From: a virus
Virus record (IMG/VR): IMGVR_UViG_3300035703_000009
Span: 64,001-128,000 of that record
Direction: 5' to 3' (one strand)
Length of the DNA: 64,000 nucleotides
This document shows positions 1 through 6,910 of this stretch, one piece after another. The position numbers and the translations under genes were made by a program. Each line of letters starts with the position of its first letter. Position 1 is the first letter of the stretch. Below the pieces are notes generated by a model that saw only the letters and a list, made by a program, of their open reading frames with translations, was not told the DNA's origin and made no database searches.

Positions 1-135
1 CTTTTCACCGTCATATAGGTGTTGTTCATCAGTGTGCATCGAGGTCGAACCGATGTACATGAACGGGCGTAGCAGAACGTGCTCAATATCGGTGAGCTTC
101 TGGTACTTTTCTTCTATTCCTTTTTGTTTAGCCAT
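1..135 (-). CDS. Type II DNA topoisomerase large subunit, N-terminus (partial)
   Basis: Reading the minus strand from the ATG at 135-133 gives 45 residues before the window edge. They include KLTDIEHVLLRPFMYIGS, the N-terminal signature of GyrB/ParE/T4 gp39 GHKL ATPase subunits, where the arm runs into the ATP-binding domain. The enzyme would relax and decatenate phage DNA during replication. The ATG follows the stop codon of the upstream helicase gene with no spacer, so the two are probably translationally coupled. Only the first residues are visible, so it cannot be told whether the protein is a T4-like split subunit or a complete gyrase B-type subunit. Confidence 0.85.
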   Translation of the reverse strand, partial: MAKQKGIEEKYQKLTDIEHVLLRPFMYIGSTSMHTDEQHLYDGEK

Positions 136-1731
136 TTATTTTGGAGCTAATTTTTTTATCTTAAGAGCCTCTAAAAAGTATTGAGGCACCTTCTTATTAT
201 CTAATATCTGATCAAAGCACTCGTCGAGAATATAGGTCTCAGCCCAGTCCTCTTCGCTACGAACGCTACGTCCGTATGCTTGTAATAGGTCGATCAGGGT
301 CTTCCAGTTATACCATTCCGGCTTGATCTCAAGTCTACGCTTGATTTTTTTACTCACCAAGTTTGGAAAAGGCACTTTAAGTATGACCTGAAACCTTGAA
401 AAGTCGTCCTTTAAGTCGATACCGGTAAACATCGATGGAGATACTAATACTGTTTCTAGGCTCGAAGTTAAATGTGTCTCTAAAGATTTTTCTCTGGTAG
501 CTGAGTCATGGAAGATGAATCGCTTGTCCTTGATTGAGGCCTTGATCCAGTTGCTTAGCTCATAGTTTGAGGTATGAACGATGCCTTTGTGCTTGGCGTT
601 TTTTTCAAGGATCTTGGTCAAGATCGGAACTGCTCTAGCAAAGGTCTCCTTCTTGTTGTAGTATGACATCTTGCCAAACTTAAGATAGATGACTGGTCGC
701 TTTTCGGCGTCAAACGGGCAGGGCAGGGCAAGGTGAGTCGACTCCTCAGCATCCACTCCCATGATGTAGGAGAAAAGCTCCTTATCGAGGATGGTGCCTG
801 ACATAAAGATCACATGGTCGTAATTGTCCCAAAAGGTCTCCTTAAGGTAGATGTTACCCCAAATCGGCTCGACTAGGACTCGAACGTGACCATAATTGTC
901 AAGCTCCTTTTCAAAGGACCAGTTAGTCTCGTAGTTCTTGCGATCGTTGACGAATCGATTGAGCTTACACATCGTCTTGTCAACATGATCGGCTTTTTGC
1001 ACTAGTGCCAGCTTCTTTGCCCTGGCCCTGATCTCTTTTGCTTCTTCGATGAGGTCAGCTGCCTTGGCGGCAAGCAGCGGAACGAGGATGGATTCCACCC
1101 AGTCTGCAGCTTCAGTAAGCGAAGTGATGTTGTCTAGGTCGCGTTCCATCCATGGTTGCCAGACGTCTAGTAACTTTAGGCTACGTTCTGAAAAGACTGA
1201 TGCGACAAAGTCACAAAAGGTCTCTTCAAAGGAATGAGCCTCGTCGATTATCAATAGCTTTGCACCACGCTCTGCCAGGAGGTCTGGCGAGTACATCGCA
1301 TAAGAAGTAATTAAGTGGAAATTGGTGAGGCTCAGCGGGTTCCTGACAAAGTGAGATTGGGCTATCTTGTATGGACATACTTCGCACTTGTTCTCAGTAG
1401 ACTTATTGAGTATGCTGGCATCGCCACAGCTCATGTTCTGCTTACGACACCAGTAATTGCCCTTGCCTTTTAGATTAGCGATAAAACTAAAGTCTCGGAT
1501 GTACTGGTCTTGCAAGATCTTGGTGTTGGTCAATACATCGATTTTTGCTTTCTTGTTGATGGTCTTGCGATACCACTCAGCAATCATGATTGCAGCGTAA
1601 GACTTGCCTGTGCCAGTGGGAGCATCGATCATCATGAACTTTTTGTCCCTGTTTTGAATTGAGTCCTTGACGAACTCTAAGATCTGATCTTGTTGAGGTC
1701 TGGGTGTGAATTCTAGTTTTATTTCTGCCAT
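136..1731 (-). CDS. DinG/XPD-type superfamily 2 DNA helicase
   Basis: This 531-residue protein has Walker A APTGTGKS at about residues 37-44. Four cysteines follow at 95, 102, 116 and 119, placed like the iron-sulfur cluster ligands of XPD/DinG helicases. A DEAH box lies at 163-166 and a motif VI-like AYGRSVRSEEDW near the C-terminus. The family unwinds DNA 5' to 3' and in bacteria acts on R-loops and damaged forks. In T4-type phages this role might overlap with Dda or UvsW, but the sequence family differs. It lies directly before the topoisomerase gene in a replication/repair run. A TGTAGTAT promoter-like motif lies between its start and the next gene upstream. The helicase family is clear; the exact cellular task is inferred. 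Confidence 0.9.
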   Translation of the reverse strand: MAEIKLEFTPRPQQDQILEFVKDSIQNRDKKFMMIDAPTGTGKSYAAIMIAEWYRKTINKKAKIDVLTNTKILQDQYIRDFSFIANLKGKGNYWCRKQNMSCGDASILNKSTENKCEVCPYKIAQSHFVRNPLSLTNFHLITSYAMYSPDLLAERGAKLLIIDEAHSFEETFCDFVASVFSERSLKLLDVWQPWMERDLDNITSLTEAADWVESILVPLLAAKAADLIEEAKEIRARAKKLALVQKADHVDKTMCKLNRFVNDRKNYETNWSFEKELDNYGHVRVLVEPIWGNIYLKETFWDNYDHVIFMSGTILDKELFSYIMGVDAEESTHLALPCPFDAEKRPVIYLKFGKMSYYNKKETFARAVPILTKILEKNAKHKGIVHTSNYELSNWIKASIKDKRFIFHDSATREKSLETHLTSSLETVLVSPSMFTGIDLKDDFSRFQVILKVPFPNLVSKKIKRRLEIKPEWYNWKTLIDLLQAYGRSVRSEEDWAETYILDECFDQILDNKKVPQYFLEALKIKKLAPK

Positions 1732-1748
1732 GCAAATACTATACTACA
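1732..1748 (-). promoter_or_regulatory. Putative promoter element before the DinG-type helicase
   Basis: The minus-strand TGTAGTATAGTATTTGC sits directly before the helicase ATG. It shares TAGTAT with the gp32-type motif, and TAGTATTTG also resembles the Bacteroidota -7 element TAnnTTTG. The closeness to the start codon makes it uncertain. Confidence 0.3.
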
Positions 1749-1753
1749 TTATT

Positions 1754-2020
1754 TTAGCTTTGGTCTAAAACCCTTAGTCCATAACCTAAATCAAACCAGG
1801 AAAATTCTCTTTCTGCAAACTTCTTGGAAGAACGAAAGTTCAACTTGTACTCTTCAAGAAACCACTTTTTCCACTCTTTGTGCTGTTCTGGAGTGATGGT
1901 ATTGTTTGAGAACCATTCTTTGTCGGTCTGCAGCACAGACGAGTCGACACCAGCGATCTCGAGCTGTTTGTGGACTGCGACTAGCGCAAACTGCAGTTTA
2001 GTTAGTTTAGTAGATTTCAT
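1754..2020 (-). CDS. Hypothetical protein (88 aa)
   Basis: An 88-residue soluble protein, rich in Lys, Glu and aromatic residues (several Trp and Phe in the second half, including KEWKKWFLEEYKL). I recognise no family. Its start is preceded by the A-rich stretch AAAAAATAAAA typical of starts in this genome. It lies between the lipoprotein gene and the helicase gene on the same strand and is probably co-transcribed with them. Confidence 0.6.
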   Translation of the reverse strand: MKSTKLTKLQFALVAVHKQLEIAGVDSSVLQTDKEWFSNNTITPEQHKEWKKWFLEEYKLNFRSSKKFAEREFSWFDLGYGLRVLDQS

Positions 2021-2026
2021 AGTATT

Positions 2027-2245
2027 TTATTTTTTACTGCGATTTATGATTGTGTATGAACCACACATCTTTATTGTTCCATTACATTCACATGTAGATT
2101 TGAAAGTAATGCAGCCTGAATCATCAACTACGTAGGAATCAGTGCGATACTGACCTTTGGCATCGTAAATGAGATAACGACCAGATTTACTACACGAGGA
2201 GAATATAGTTAATCCTAAGAGGAAAATGATGAGTTCTTTTTTCAT
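2027..2245 (-). CDS. Small predicted lipoprotein (72 aa)
   Basis: From the ATG at 2245 the protein begins MKKELIIFLLGLTIFSSC. That is a short basic N-region, a hydrophobic core and a Cys at residue 18, as expected for a signal-peptidase-II lipoprotein. An upstream in-frame ATG at 2284 would extend into the glycosylase gene and put charged residues before the signal sequence, so I prefer the internal start. The mature part is about 55 residues with four further Cys, suggesting disulfides and an envelope location. The residues after the lipid-carrying Cys (SKSG) lack the acidic run used as a surface-export signal in many Bacteroidota, so a periplasmic position is more likely. Small phage lipoproteins are often superinfection-exclusion factors; that role here is inference. 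Confidence 0.65.
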   Translation of the reverse strand: MKKELIIFLLGLTIFSSCSKSGRYLIYDAKGQYRTDSYVVDDSGCITFKSTCECNGTIKMCGSYTIINRSKK

Positions 2246-2247
2246 TA

Positions 2248-3039
2248 TTATGAAGATTGATTTAATTGACTTTTGAAATACCAAAGAGTTCGCCCATTCA
2301 CATCTAATATTTGATCATCTGATTTTCCATAGCACTTGATCCAATCAGCAAAGCCTCCCGAAGGCACGTTGAATGGATTCTGCCAGTCCTTCAACTGACC
2401 TCCTCCGATCAAGTAGGATTCAAACGGAGCCTGTGAACAGAGCTCAAGTATCTTTGGATTACTAGTTATGGCTTCTCGAGCAGTCACAAATGGATTTTGG
2501 TCTGCCCGATATAGGATCTCAGCACGTAAGTAGTTTCCGATGCCATTGAAGTAACGTTGGTCCATTAACACAATGTGAATTGGTCGATTAAAAGCGCGCT
2601 TATGTAGATCAGTTACAATGTTTTGCACAAATTCTTTAGGTTCACTAAGAGGACACGGACCTCGGTGTGAGACCCAGCCATCGCTCCACTTCCACCGTGC
2701 AAACCTGCGAGCATCGACTAGACAAAGTCTTTTGCCTGAAACTGCATGAAACTTTAAGTGAGCGTGCTTTGGAGTGGAAAGGTCATCAGCTAGTTGCCAG
2801 TAACCAGACATTCCCATTGAAGCTGAGATTAAGTATTGATCTTTGCCTGAAGAAAGGATTAGCATTAGCTCTTTGCCCCTAGCTTTAGCTGAGATGGAAA
2901 AGAGTTGTAAATTAGATGGTTGTACTAGAGAAAGTCGACGAACAACCTCAGGCGAGACTGAGATGCTGGTGAAGTCTTCGCCAGCACAAGAGTCATTGAT
3001 GTACTCGGACATGATCTTTATTTCGGCTAATTCTGGCAT
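2248..3039 (-). CDS. Formamidopyrimidine/endonuclease VIII-type DNA glycosylase
   Basis: The 263-residue product starts MPELAEIKIM. After Met removal, Pro2 is the Schiff-base nucleophile and Glu3 the catalytic acid of the Fpg/Nei family. The helix-two-turn-helix region appears as FNGIGNYLRAEILYRADQNP. The C-terminus ends with KCYGKSDDQ and GRTLWYFKSQ, where typical bacterial Fpg has a four-Cys zinc finger; three of the four Cys are missing, so this is a zincless finger like that of NEIL1 or plant Fpg. The enzyme removes oxidised bases from DNA. The start at 3039 is fixed by Pro2/Glu3 and by a TAATG overlap with the upstream gene; a longer frame to 3093 would bury the catalytic N-terminus. Confidence 0.9.
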   Translation of the reverse strand: MPELAEIKIMSEYINDSCAGEDFTSISVSPEVVRRLSLVQPSNLQLFSISAKARGKELMLILSSGKDQYLISASMGMSGYWQLADDLSTPKHAHLKFHAVSGKRLCLVDARRFARWKWSDGWVSHRGPCPLSEPKEFVQNIVTDLHKRAFNRPIHIVLMDQRYFNGIGNYLRAEILYRADQNPFVTAREAITSNPKILELCSQAPFESYLIGGGQLKDWQNPFNVPSGGFADWIKCYGKSDDQILDVNGRTLWYFKSQLNQSS

Positions 3040-3230
3040 TATGCTTCTTTTAGTCTTAGGTAAGTAGAATAATTGATTTGGGCTTGGATCCAATCGGTTT
3101 GAGGTCGACTATCCCACTCGATCCATGCGTTATGGATTTCAGAGTCTAGCACAAAAACCGACTCCATTCTCTTAATGAGATCGTAAAGACGATTGAGATC
3201 TTCTTCTTTGACCCAGATAGTTATCATCAT
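3039..3230 (-). CDS. Hypothetical protein (63 aa)
   Basis: A 63-residue protein starting MMITIWVKEEDLNRLYDLIK with no recognised family. Its stop codon overlaps the glycosylase ATG (TAATG), which suggests translational coupling. It is the first gene of a leftward operon: 14 nt upstream lies TTTAGTATCTTAATC, nearly identical to the sequence before gp32. Either of the two adjacent Met codons could be the start. Confidence 0.6.
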   Translation of the reverse strand: MMITIWVKEEDLNRLYDLIKRMESVFVLDSEIHNAWIEWDSRPQTDWIQAQINYSTYLRLKEA

Positions 3231-3243
3231 GCCCTATTCTTTT

Positions 3244-3258
3244 GATTAAGATACTAAA
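3244..3258 (-). promoter_or_regulatory. Putative early/middle promoter element TTTAGTATCTTAATC
   Basis: On the minus strand the sequence TTTAGTATCTTAATCAAAA lies just before the 63-aa gene. It matches the region before gp32 (TTTAGTATAATAATCAAAA) at 17 of 19 positions, although the downstream genes are unrelated. This is evidence for a shared phage promoter or operator. Confidence 0.45.
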
Positions 3259-3276
3259 TTTTTTCCAACGGTTAAA

Positions 3277-3286
3277 GATAAATAAT
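3277..3286 (+). promoter_or_regulatory. T4-late-type promoter box GATAAATAAT
   Basis: GATAAATAAT ends 16 nt before the ATG at 3303. It resembles the T4 late -10 box TATAAATA and recurs at similar spacing before other structural transcription units here. It sits in a divergent intergenic region opposite the element at 3244-3258. Confidence 0.5.
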
Positions 3287-3302
3287 AAAAAATCTCGAAC
3301 AA

Positions 3303-3533
3303 ATGAGTAATCCTGTAATGAATTACAATCAATTCATGTCAGCTTTCAAAAAGGCTGCATCTGGCTATAGCGGCAAGGCAAACATCAAGAATGATGATGC
3401 TACTGGAACTGCAAAAGTTAAGCAAGAATTGGCTGAAGGCCCAGTTAAGGGTAAAGGAACGCCTCACATCGACAAGTACACTAAACAGTATCTGTCAACT
3501 GTGAAGAACAAGAACATTGTAAAAACTAAGTAA
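3303..3533 (+). CDS. Hypothetical small late protein (76 aa)
   Basis: A 76-residue, Lys-rich, mostly hydrophilic protein (start MSNPVMNYNQFMSAFKKAAS). It has no recognised family. It is the first gene after a late-type promoter box and is followed within 6 nt by another small gene and then the tail genes, so a virion or assembly role is likely. The N-terminal NYNQFMSAF resembles the short aromatic capsid-targeting leaders of T4 internal proteins, but only loosely. Confidence 0.6.
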   Translation: MSNPVMNYNQFMSAFKKAASGYSGKANIKNDDATGTAKVKQELAEGPVKGKGTPHIDKYTKQYLSTVKNKNIVKTK

Positions 3534-3539
3534 ATCCAA

Positions 3540-3794
3540 ATGCAGAGAGCAATTCAAACATTTGAAGAGTTCGCGCTTTATGAAAAGAAGGGTGATCTTA
3601 AGAAGCTAGTAGGCAAGGAGGAAGACGAAGAACTCACAGTCAATGATGCCAAGAAACTTGGAGTCAAGATTGCAAACATGGAAGGTGAGGAAAAGAAAAA
3701 ATATGTCGGAATCGTTAACTTTCTAGGGGCTTCGTGTAACCTCTACAATGAACTTTGGAAGAACTACAAGAGAGTCAGAGATCGTAAAGCCTAA
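3540..3794 (+). CDS. Hypothetical small late protein (84 aa)
   Basis: An 84-residue, highly charged protein starting MQRAIQTFEEFALYEKKG, with no recognised family. The leader has the aromatic/acidic pattern seen in T4 capsid-targeting sequences (MKTYQEFIAEA), and ALYE would fit a gp21-like cleavage motif (Leu-x-Glu); this is inference from pattern only. Its stop overlaps the next ATG (TAATG), so it is coupled to the 271-aa gene. Confidence 0.6.
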   Translation: MQRAIQTFEEFALYEKKGDLKKLVGKEEDEELTVNDAKKLGVKIANMEGEEKKKYVGIVNFLGASCNLYNELWKNYKRVRDRKA

Positions 3795-4609
3795 TGAGCA
3801 AACTTTTCGAAAAATATGGAGACGAGGCTAGCGCAAAAGACGGAGGTTTCGTCTTCCAAGCAATCATTAGCCATGATGTAAAGTGGGAGATAGTTAACGG
3901 GGAGACCAAAATAGACCCGAAAAAAATTAGTTCCACTTTACACCAAGTTGATGTTTTTCCCGATATCAAGCTTTCTGAAGGTAGTGCTCTTTCCACATAT
4001 GTGATGCTGAGCGAAGTCAACATTCTAAAGAGAAAATTTGAGCTGGCAAGCGAAGCCATCAAAAAGAGGCTTAAGCCCGAATATCGCCAAGAGGTCGAAT
4101 CACTAAAGGCCAGGGGACTCACCAGCGAACAACGCAAAGCGCTTAACCTGCGACACTTTCAAAACACTTATTATGAAGCATCGGTCGTGACCGATCGGCT
4201 AGTATTACGCGAAGTTTCAACCAGCGGAATCGACTCAGGCTCGCCGAGAATCACCTTAAAGATCTCGACTGGCATGGTTGACACGCTGGATGCCAAGCCA
4301 GCTAAGACTTGGGAGGCATTCACTATCAAAGTAGACGGATCTACTCAGCTAGTCTTAAATAACTCGACTGAAGCTATTTCTTCTATCCAAGAGTTTGATG
4401 AGATTGAGAAGGTAAACGATGTGGTCTTTAGGACCATCTTGCCATCTCTGCTACTAGAATTCAAAGGCGACCGAGTATTCATAGACACACTATCAAACAG
4501 GTCAGCTCAAGTAGCGGTAGGCTCGCTTACTGACTATGATAACCTGTTTACAGTATCGGACAAAACAGTAACGGGTCAAACTGCTCCGCCTGCCGCGATA
4601 AATAAATAA
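3794..4609 (+). CDS. Putative virion/tail-associated protein (271 aa)
   Basis: A 271-residue soluble protein starting MSKLFEKYGDEASAKDGGF. The central part is charged (residues about 60-110) and the second half is rich in beta-strand-like segments. I recognise no domain. It lies immediately upstream of the tail tube gene in a late transcription unit and its start overlaps the previous stop, so a tail or head-completion role is plausible. A second late-type box overlaps its last codons and may drive the tube gene separately. Confidence 0.6.
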   Translation: MSKLFEKYGDEASAKDGGFVFQAIISHDVKWEIVNGETKIDPKKISSTLHQVDVFPDIKLSEGSALSTYVMLSEVNILKRKFELASEAIKKRLKPEYRQEVESLKARGLTSEQRKALNLRHFQNTYYEASVVTDRLVLREVSTSGIDSGSPRITLKISTGMVDTLDAKPAKTWEAFTIKVDGSTQLVLNNSTEAISSIQEFDEIEKVNDVVFRTILPSLLLEFKGDRVFIDTLSNRSAQVAVGSLTDYDNLFTVSDKTVTGQTAPPAAINK

Positions 4610-4610
4610 A
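4597..4610 (+). promoter_or_regulatory. T4-late-type promoter box GATAAATAAATAAA
   Basis: GATAAATAAATAAA overlaps the stop codon of the preceding gene and ends 19 nt before the tail tube ATG. It matches the spacing and sequence of the other late-type boxes. A separate promoter would suit the high copy number of tube protein. Confidence 0.5.
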
Positions 4611-4629
4611 ACAAAATAATCACGATAAA

Positions 4630-5199
4630 ATGGCCGGATTACCACATTGGAATAATTCTAGAGCTGCTACTAACTATTACGAACCGATTTTCTTAAATCA
4701 GTTTGAGGTTATTATCACTCCACCTGCAGCAATTGCAGACAACGTTGACCTTTTGGTTGAGCACGTAATGTCTATCGGAGGCCTACCTGAGTTGACTCCG
4801 ACTGAGACTGTGACTCAGACATATAAGTTTGCTAAGCGTTCATACGCAGCAGCTGTTCCAGCAGACACAGTTGCGAACCTGGATATTAAGTTTTCAATTA
4901 ACTTGAACGAGGACAATAACATGTACATTTATAACATCCTCAGAGGATGGGCAGACCTCGCATACGATCCCCTGACTGGTCGTCAAGGTCTAAAAAGAGA
5001 CTACTATGGAGAAATCTATGTAGCTATCTTCAATAAGGCAGGTGACATCTTCAGAGAGTTTAGGTTTACGCCAGTAATCCCACAAGGCGGACTTACTCCG
5101 ATGGCTCTTGACTACTTGTCAAACAACCTTTATGAAGTGACTGCTAAATTTAGAGCAGATGCTTGGAAAGAGACTAGAGTAGGTCAAATCACCGTTTAA
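4630..5199 (+). CDS. gp19: Tail tube protein (T4 gp19-like)
   Basis: At 189 residues it is slightly longer than T4 gp19. It shows the gp19-type layout: an N-terminal segment LNQFEVIITPP, a central KRSYAAAVPADTVANLDIKFSINLNEDN, then YIYNILRGWADLAYDPLTG, and a C-terminal FRFTPVIPQGG...LDYLSNNLYEVTAKFRAD matching the gp19 'LQLDWDSNNEIQTFEVTLALDYW' region in type. It would form stacked hexamers as the inner tube of the contractile tail. The sheath is encoded about 18 kb away at 23203, unlike T4 where genes 18 and 19 are adjacent. Confidence 0.85.
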   Translation: MAGLPHWNNSRAATNYYEPIFLNQFEVIITPPAAIADNVDLLVEHVMSIGGLPELTPTETVTQTYKFAKRSYAAAVPADTVANLDIKFSINLNEDNNMYIYNILRGWADLAYDPLTGRQGLKRDYYGEIYVAIFNKAGDIFREFRFTPVIPQGGLTPMALDYLSNNLYEVTAKFRADAWKETRVGQITV

Positions 5200-5215
5200 A
5201 ATAACTAGAACTAAC

Positions 5216-5869
5216 ATGGAAATGTTTAACGTGCATCGCAGAGATGTAATGAATTTCGATAACTATATGGACCTTAAGAAACCAGGTTTTGGCGGACCTA
5301 GCTCAGCTGTCGCTTTTAAAGACAAGAGCGGTAAGCGAGTTGTGGACAATCCAAAGCTACAGGAGTTTCAAAGAGTGGTCGAGAGAGATCCAATGTTTGC
5401 CAGCAAACACTATGACTCTACTTATAAAGCAATGACTCATGATGTCATCTACAAGCAAGAAAAGAAAAAGCCAGTAAAATACCGCGATCCTTACTTGACT
5501 GCACTACCTGTGGTCGACATTTCAAAGGTCGAAGAGAGCTTTGCCTGCACATCATTTAGAAAGTTTGTTAACGAGCAGGATGAAAGCGATTTTGAGTTGC
5601 CTGAGCTAGACTTTGAAGACGAGAAAATGCTACCTGGAGATCATGACGATAGTGAATACGAAGTAAGAGGAGAAGACTTTGAAGAGATGGAAGAACCTAT
5701 TGAGCAGGACGATGAGTTTGAAATGGATGAGCCGGACGAAAAAGACGACTTTTATGATGAGGACAAACCTCCAATGGAAAGCGAACCCACTTCGAAGGAC
5801 ATCGATGACATTGAACGAATGCTAAAATCCTTTGAAACAGGAGGAAGCGACGAAGAATACGAAGACTAA
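5216..5869 (+). CDS. Hypothetical late protein with highly acidic C-terminus (217 aa)
   Basis: The N-terminal half (residues 1-125) is mixed and contains MNFDNYMDLKKPGFGGPSSA. From about residue 118 to the end the protein is extremely acidic, dominated by Asp and Glu with almost no hydrophobic patches. I do not recognise it. Acidic tails of this kind occur in phage scaffold or core proteins and in DNA-mimic proteins; neither can be chosen from sequence. It is the last gene of the tail tube unit and is followed at once by a strong terminator. Confidence 0.6.
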   Translation: MEMFNVHRRDVMNFDNYMDLKKPGFGGPSSAVAFKDKSGKRVVDNPKLQEFQRVVERDPMFASKHYDSTYKAMTHDVIYKQEKKKPVKYRDPYLTALPVVDISKVEESFACTSFRKFVNEQDESDFELPELDFEDEKMLPGDHDDSEYEVRGEDFEEMEEPIEQDDEFEMDEPDEKDDFYDEDKPPMESEPTSKDIDDIERMLKSFETGGSDEEYED

Positions 5870-5875
5870 AACAAA

Positions 5876-5900
5876 GGCCGAGATAATCTCGGCCTTTTTT
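5876..5900. terminator. Intrinsic terminator, likely bidirectional
   Basis: A perfect hairpin GGCCGAGA-taa-TCTCGGCC at 5876-5894 is followed by TTTTTT on the plus strand and preceded by an A-run (AAAACAAA) that gives T-residues on the minus strand. It lies between convergent genes ending at 5869 (plus) and 5899 (minus). Confidence 0.9.
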
Positions 5901-6303
5901 ATTTTACTTGAACTACTTGCACCTTTTCTATTTCCCGGATCTCGATCTCCTCTAACTCCTTTGATTTTATTAGAGTGTAATCGAACTTAATGTTCTCGTA
6001 TTGGTCCTCAATGAAGTCCAACGTGTTAAGGATCAGTGAGGTCGAAATGTTTGAGTTTAAGTAGATAACTTGCTTGTACTTTTGGTTCTTGATGTTGACC
6101 GCTTTATCTAGGAGTTTTTTGACCTCATAGTTTAGCAAAAAAGACTGTATTTTGTTTGGCACTATAAACTTAGTCTTAAACTTTTCTTTAATGATCTTGT
6201 TAACGTTAAGCACATAGTCTTCCTTGCTCTTCTTTTCAAATGCAGCAATGAAGTGTTTATACTCACGAACAAAGATTATGCTTACTGTTCTCTCTTCCAT
6301 CAT
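5899..6303 (-). CDS. Hypothetical protein (134 aa)
   Basis: A 134-residue protein rich in Lys, Ile, Asn and Glu, starting MMEERTVSIIFVREYKHFI. No family recognised. Its first ATG overlaps the stop of the dCMP deaminase gene (ATGA), indicating coupling, and it is the last gene of a nucleotide-metabolism operon that ends at the terminator at 5876-5894. Confidence 0.6.
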   Translation of the reverse strand: MMEERTVSIIFVREYKHFIAAFEKKSKEDYVLNVNKIIKEKFKTKFIVPNKIQSFLLNYEVKKLLDKAVNIKNQKYKQVIYLNSNISTSLILNTLDFIEDQYENIKFDYTLIKSKELEEIEIREIEKVQVVQVK

Positions 6304-6719
6304 ACTTCTAATTTTACGACGTCGACCCCAGCTTCCCTAAGTATCTGTAAGTTACTGACATCTCGATATTCTTCAGCATAGATCACCCGCTTGATTCCAG
6401 CTTGGATGATGAGCTTGGTGCAGTCTTTACAAGGAGAAAGTGTGACATATAGTGTCGCACCTTCGACGTTTTGAGTAGACCGAGCCACCTTTAAGATTGC
6501 ATTTGCCTCAGCATGTAATACATACCAGTGAGTGTTTCCATCGCAGTCTTCACACTCGTTATTAAAGCCTTTAGGCGTGCCATTGAAGCCGTCTGAAATA
6601 ATGGTTCCGTCTTTCACGATTATAGCGCCGACTTTTTTACGAGTACAACAAGAAAGAACAGACCATTGTTTGGCCATCTTTAAGTAAGTGATGTGGTATT
6701 TAAGCTCCTTGCTGATCAC
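6300..6719 (-). CDS. Deoxycytidylate (dCMP) deaminase
   Basis: The 139-residue enzyme has the zinc-binding and catalytic set of cytidine/dCMP deaminases: His69-Ala-Glu71 in HAEANAI, and Pro-Cys97-Lys-Asp-Cys100. Further Cys at 24-25, 56 and 59 resemble the extra zinc site of T4 gene cd product. It converts dCMP to dUMP and so feeds thymidylate synthesis. It sits two genes downstream of the thymidylate-synthase-fold enzyme. Its 5' end overlaps the 69-aa membrane protein gene by 20 nt. Confidence 0.93.
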   Translation of the reverse strand: MISKELKYHITYLKMAKQWSVLSCCTRKKVGAIIVKDGTIISDGFNGTPKGFNNECEDCDGNTHWYVLHAEANAILKVARSTQNVEGATLYVTLSPCKDCTKLIIQAGIKRVIYAEEYRDVSNLQILREAGVDVVKLEV

Positions 6720-6909
6720 GGTTGGAAGGTTTTAGGTTATTAGGTAGGACGGCTGTCGCGATTACAATGATCGCGAGCCACTGCATGTAACTCAAGTCAA
6801 CAGCAAAGGTCTTGGCTAAGAATAGAGAATACATCACCCAGCAGATGGCGGCACAGGTGAGATACTCGAATGCTACTGGAAGGTATTTGATGAATTTAAA
6901 GTCTTTCAT
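6700..6909 (-). CDS. Small predicted membrane protein (69 aa)
   Basis: Two hydrophobic segments, about residues 11-33 and 39-55 (the latter YMQWLAIIVIATAVLP), suggest an inner-membrane hairpin. The ends are polar and the C-terminus is NLKPSNRDQQGA. No family recognised. It lies between the thymidylate-synthase-fold gene and the dCMP deaminase gene, overlapping the latter. A holin role cannot be excluded by topology, but its placement among early nucleotide-metabolism genes argues against it. Confidence 0.6.
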   Translation of the reverse strand: MKDFKFIKYLPVAFEYLTCAAICWVMYSLFLAKTFAVDLSYMQWLAIIVIATAVLPNNLKPSNRDQQGA

Positions 6910-6910
6910 G

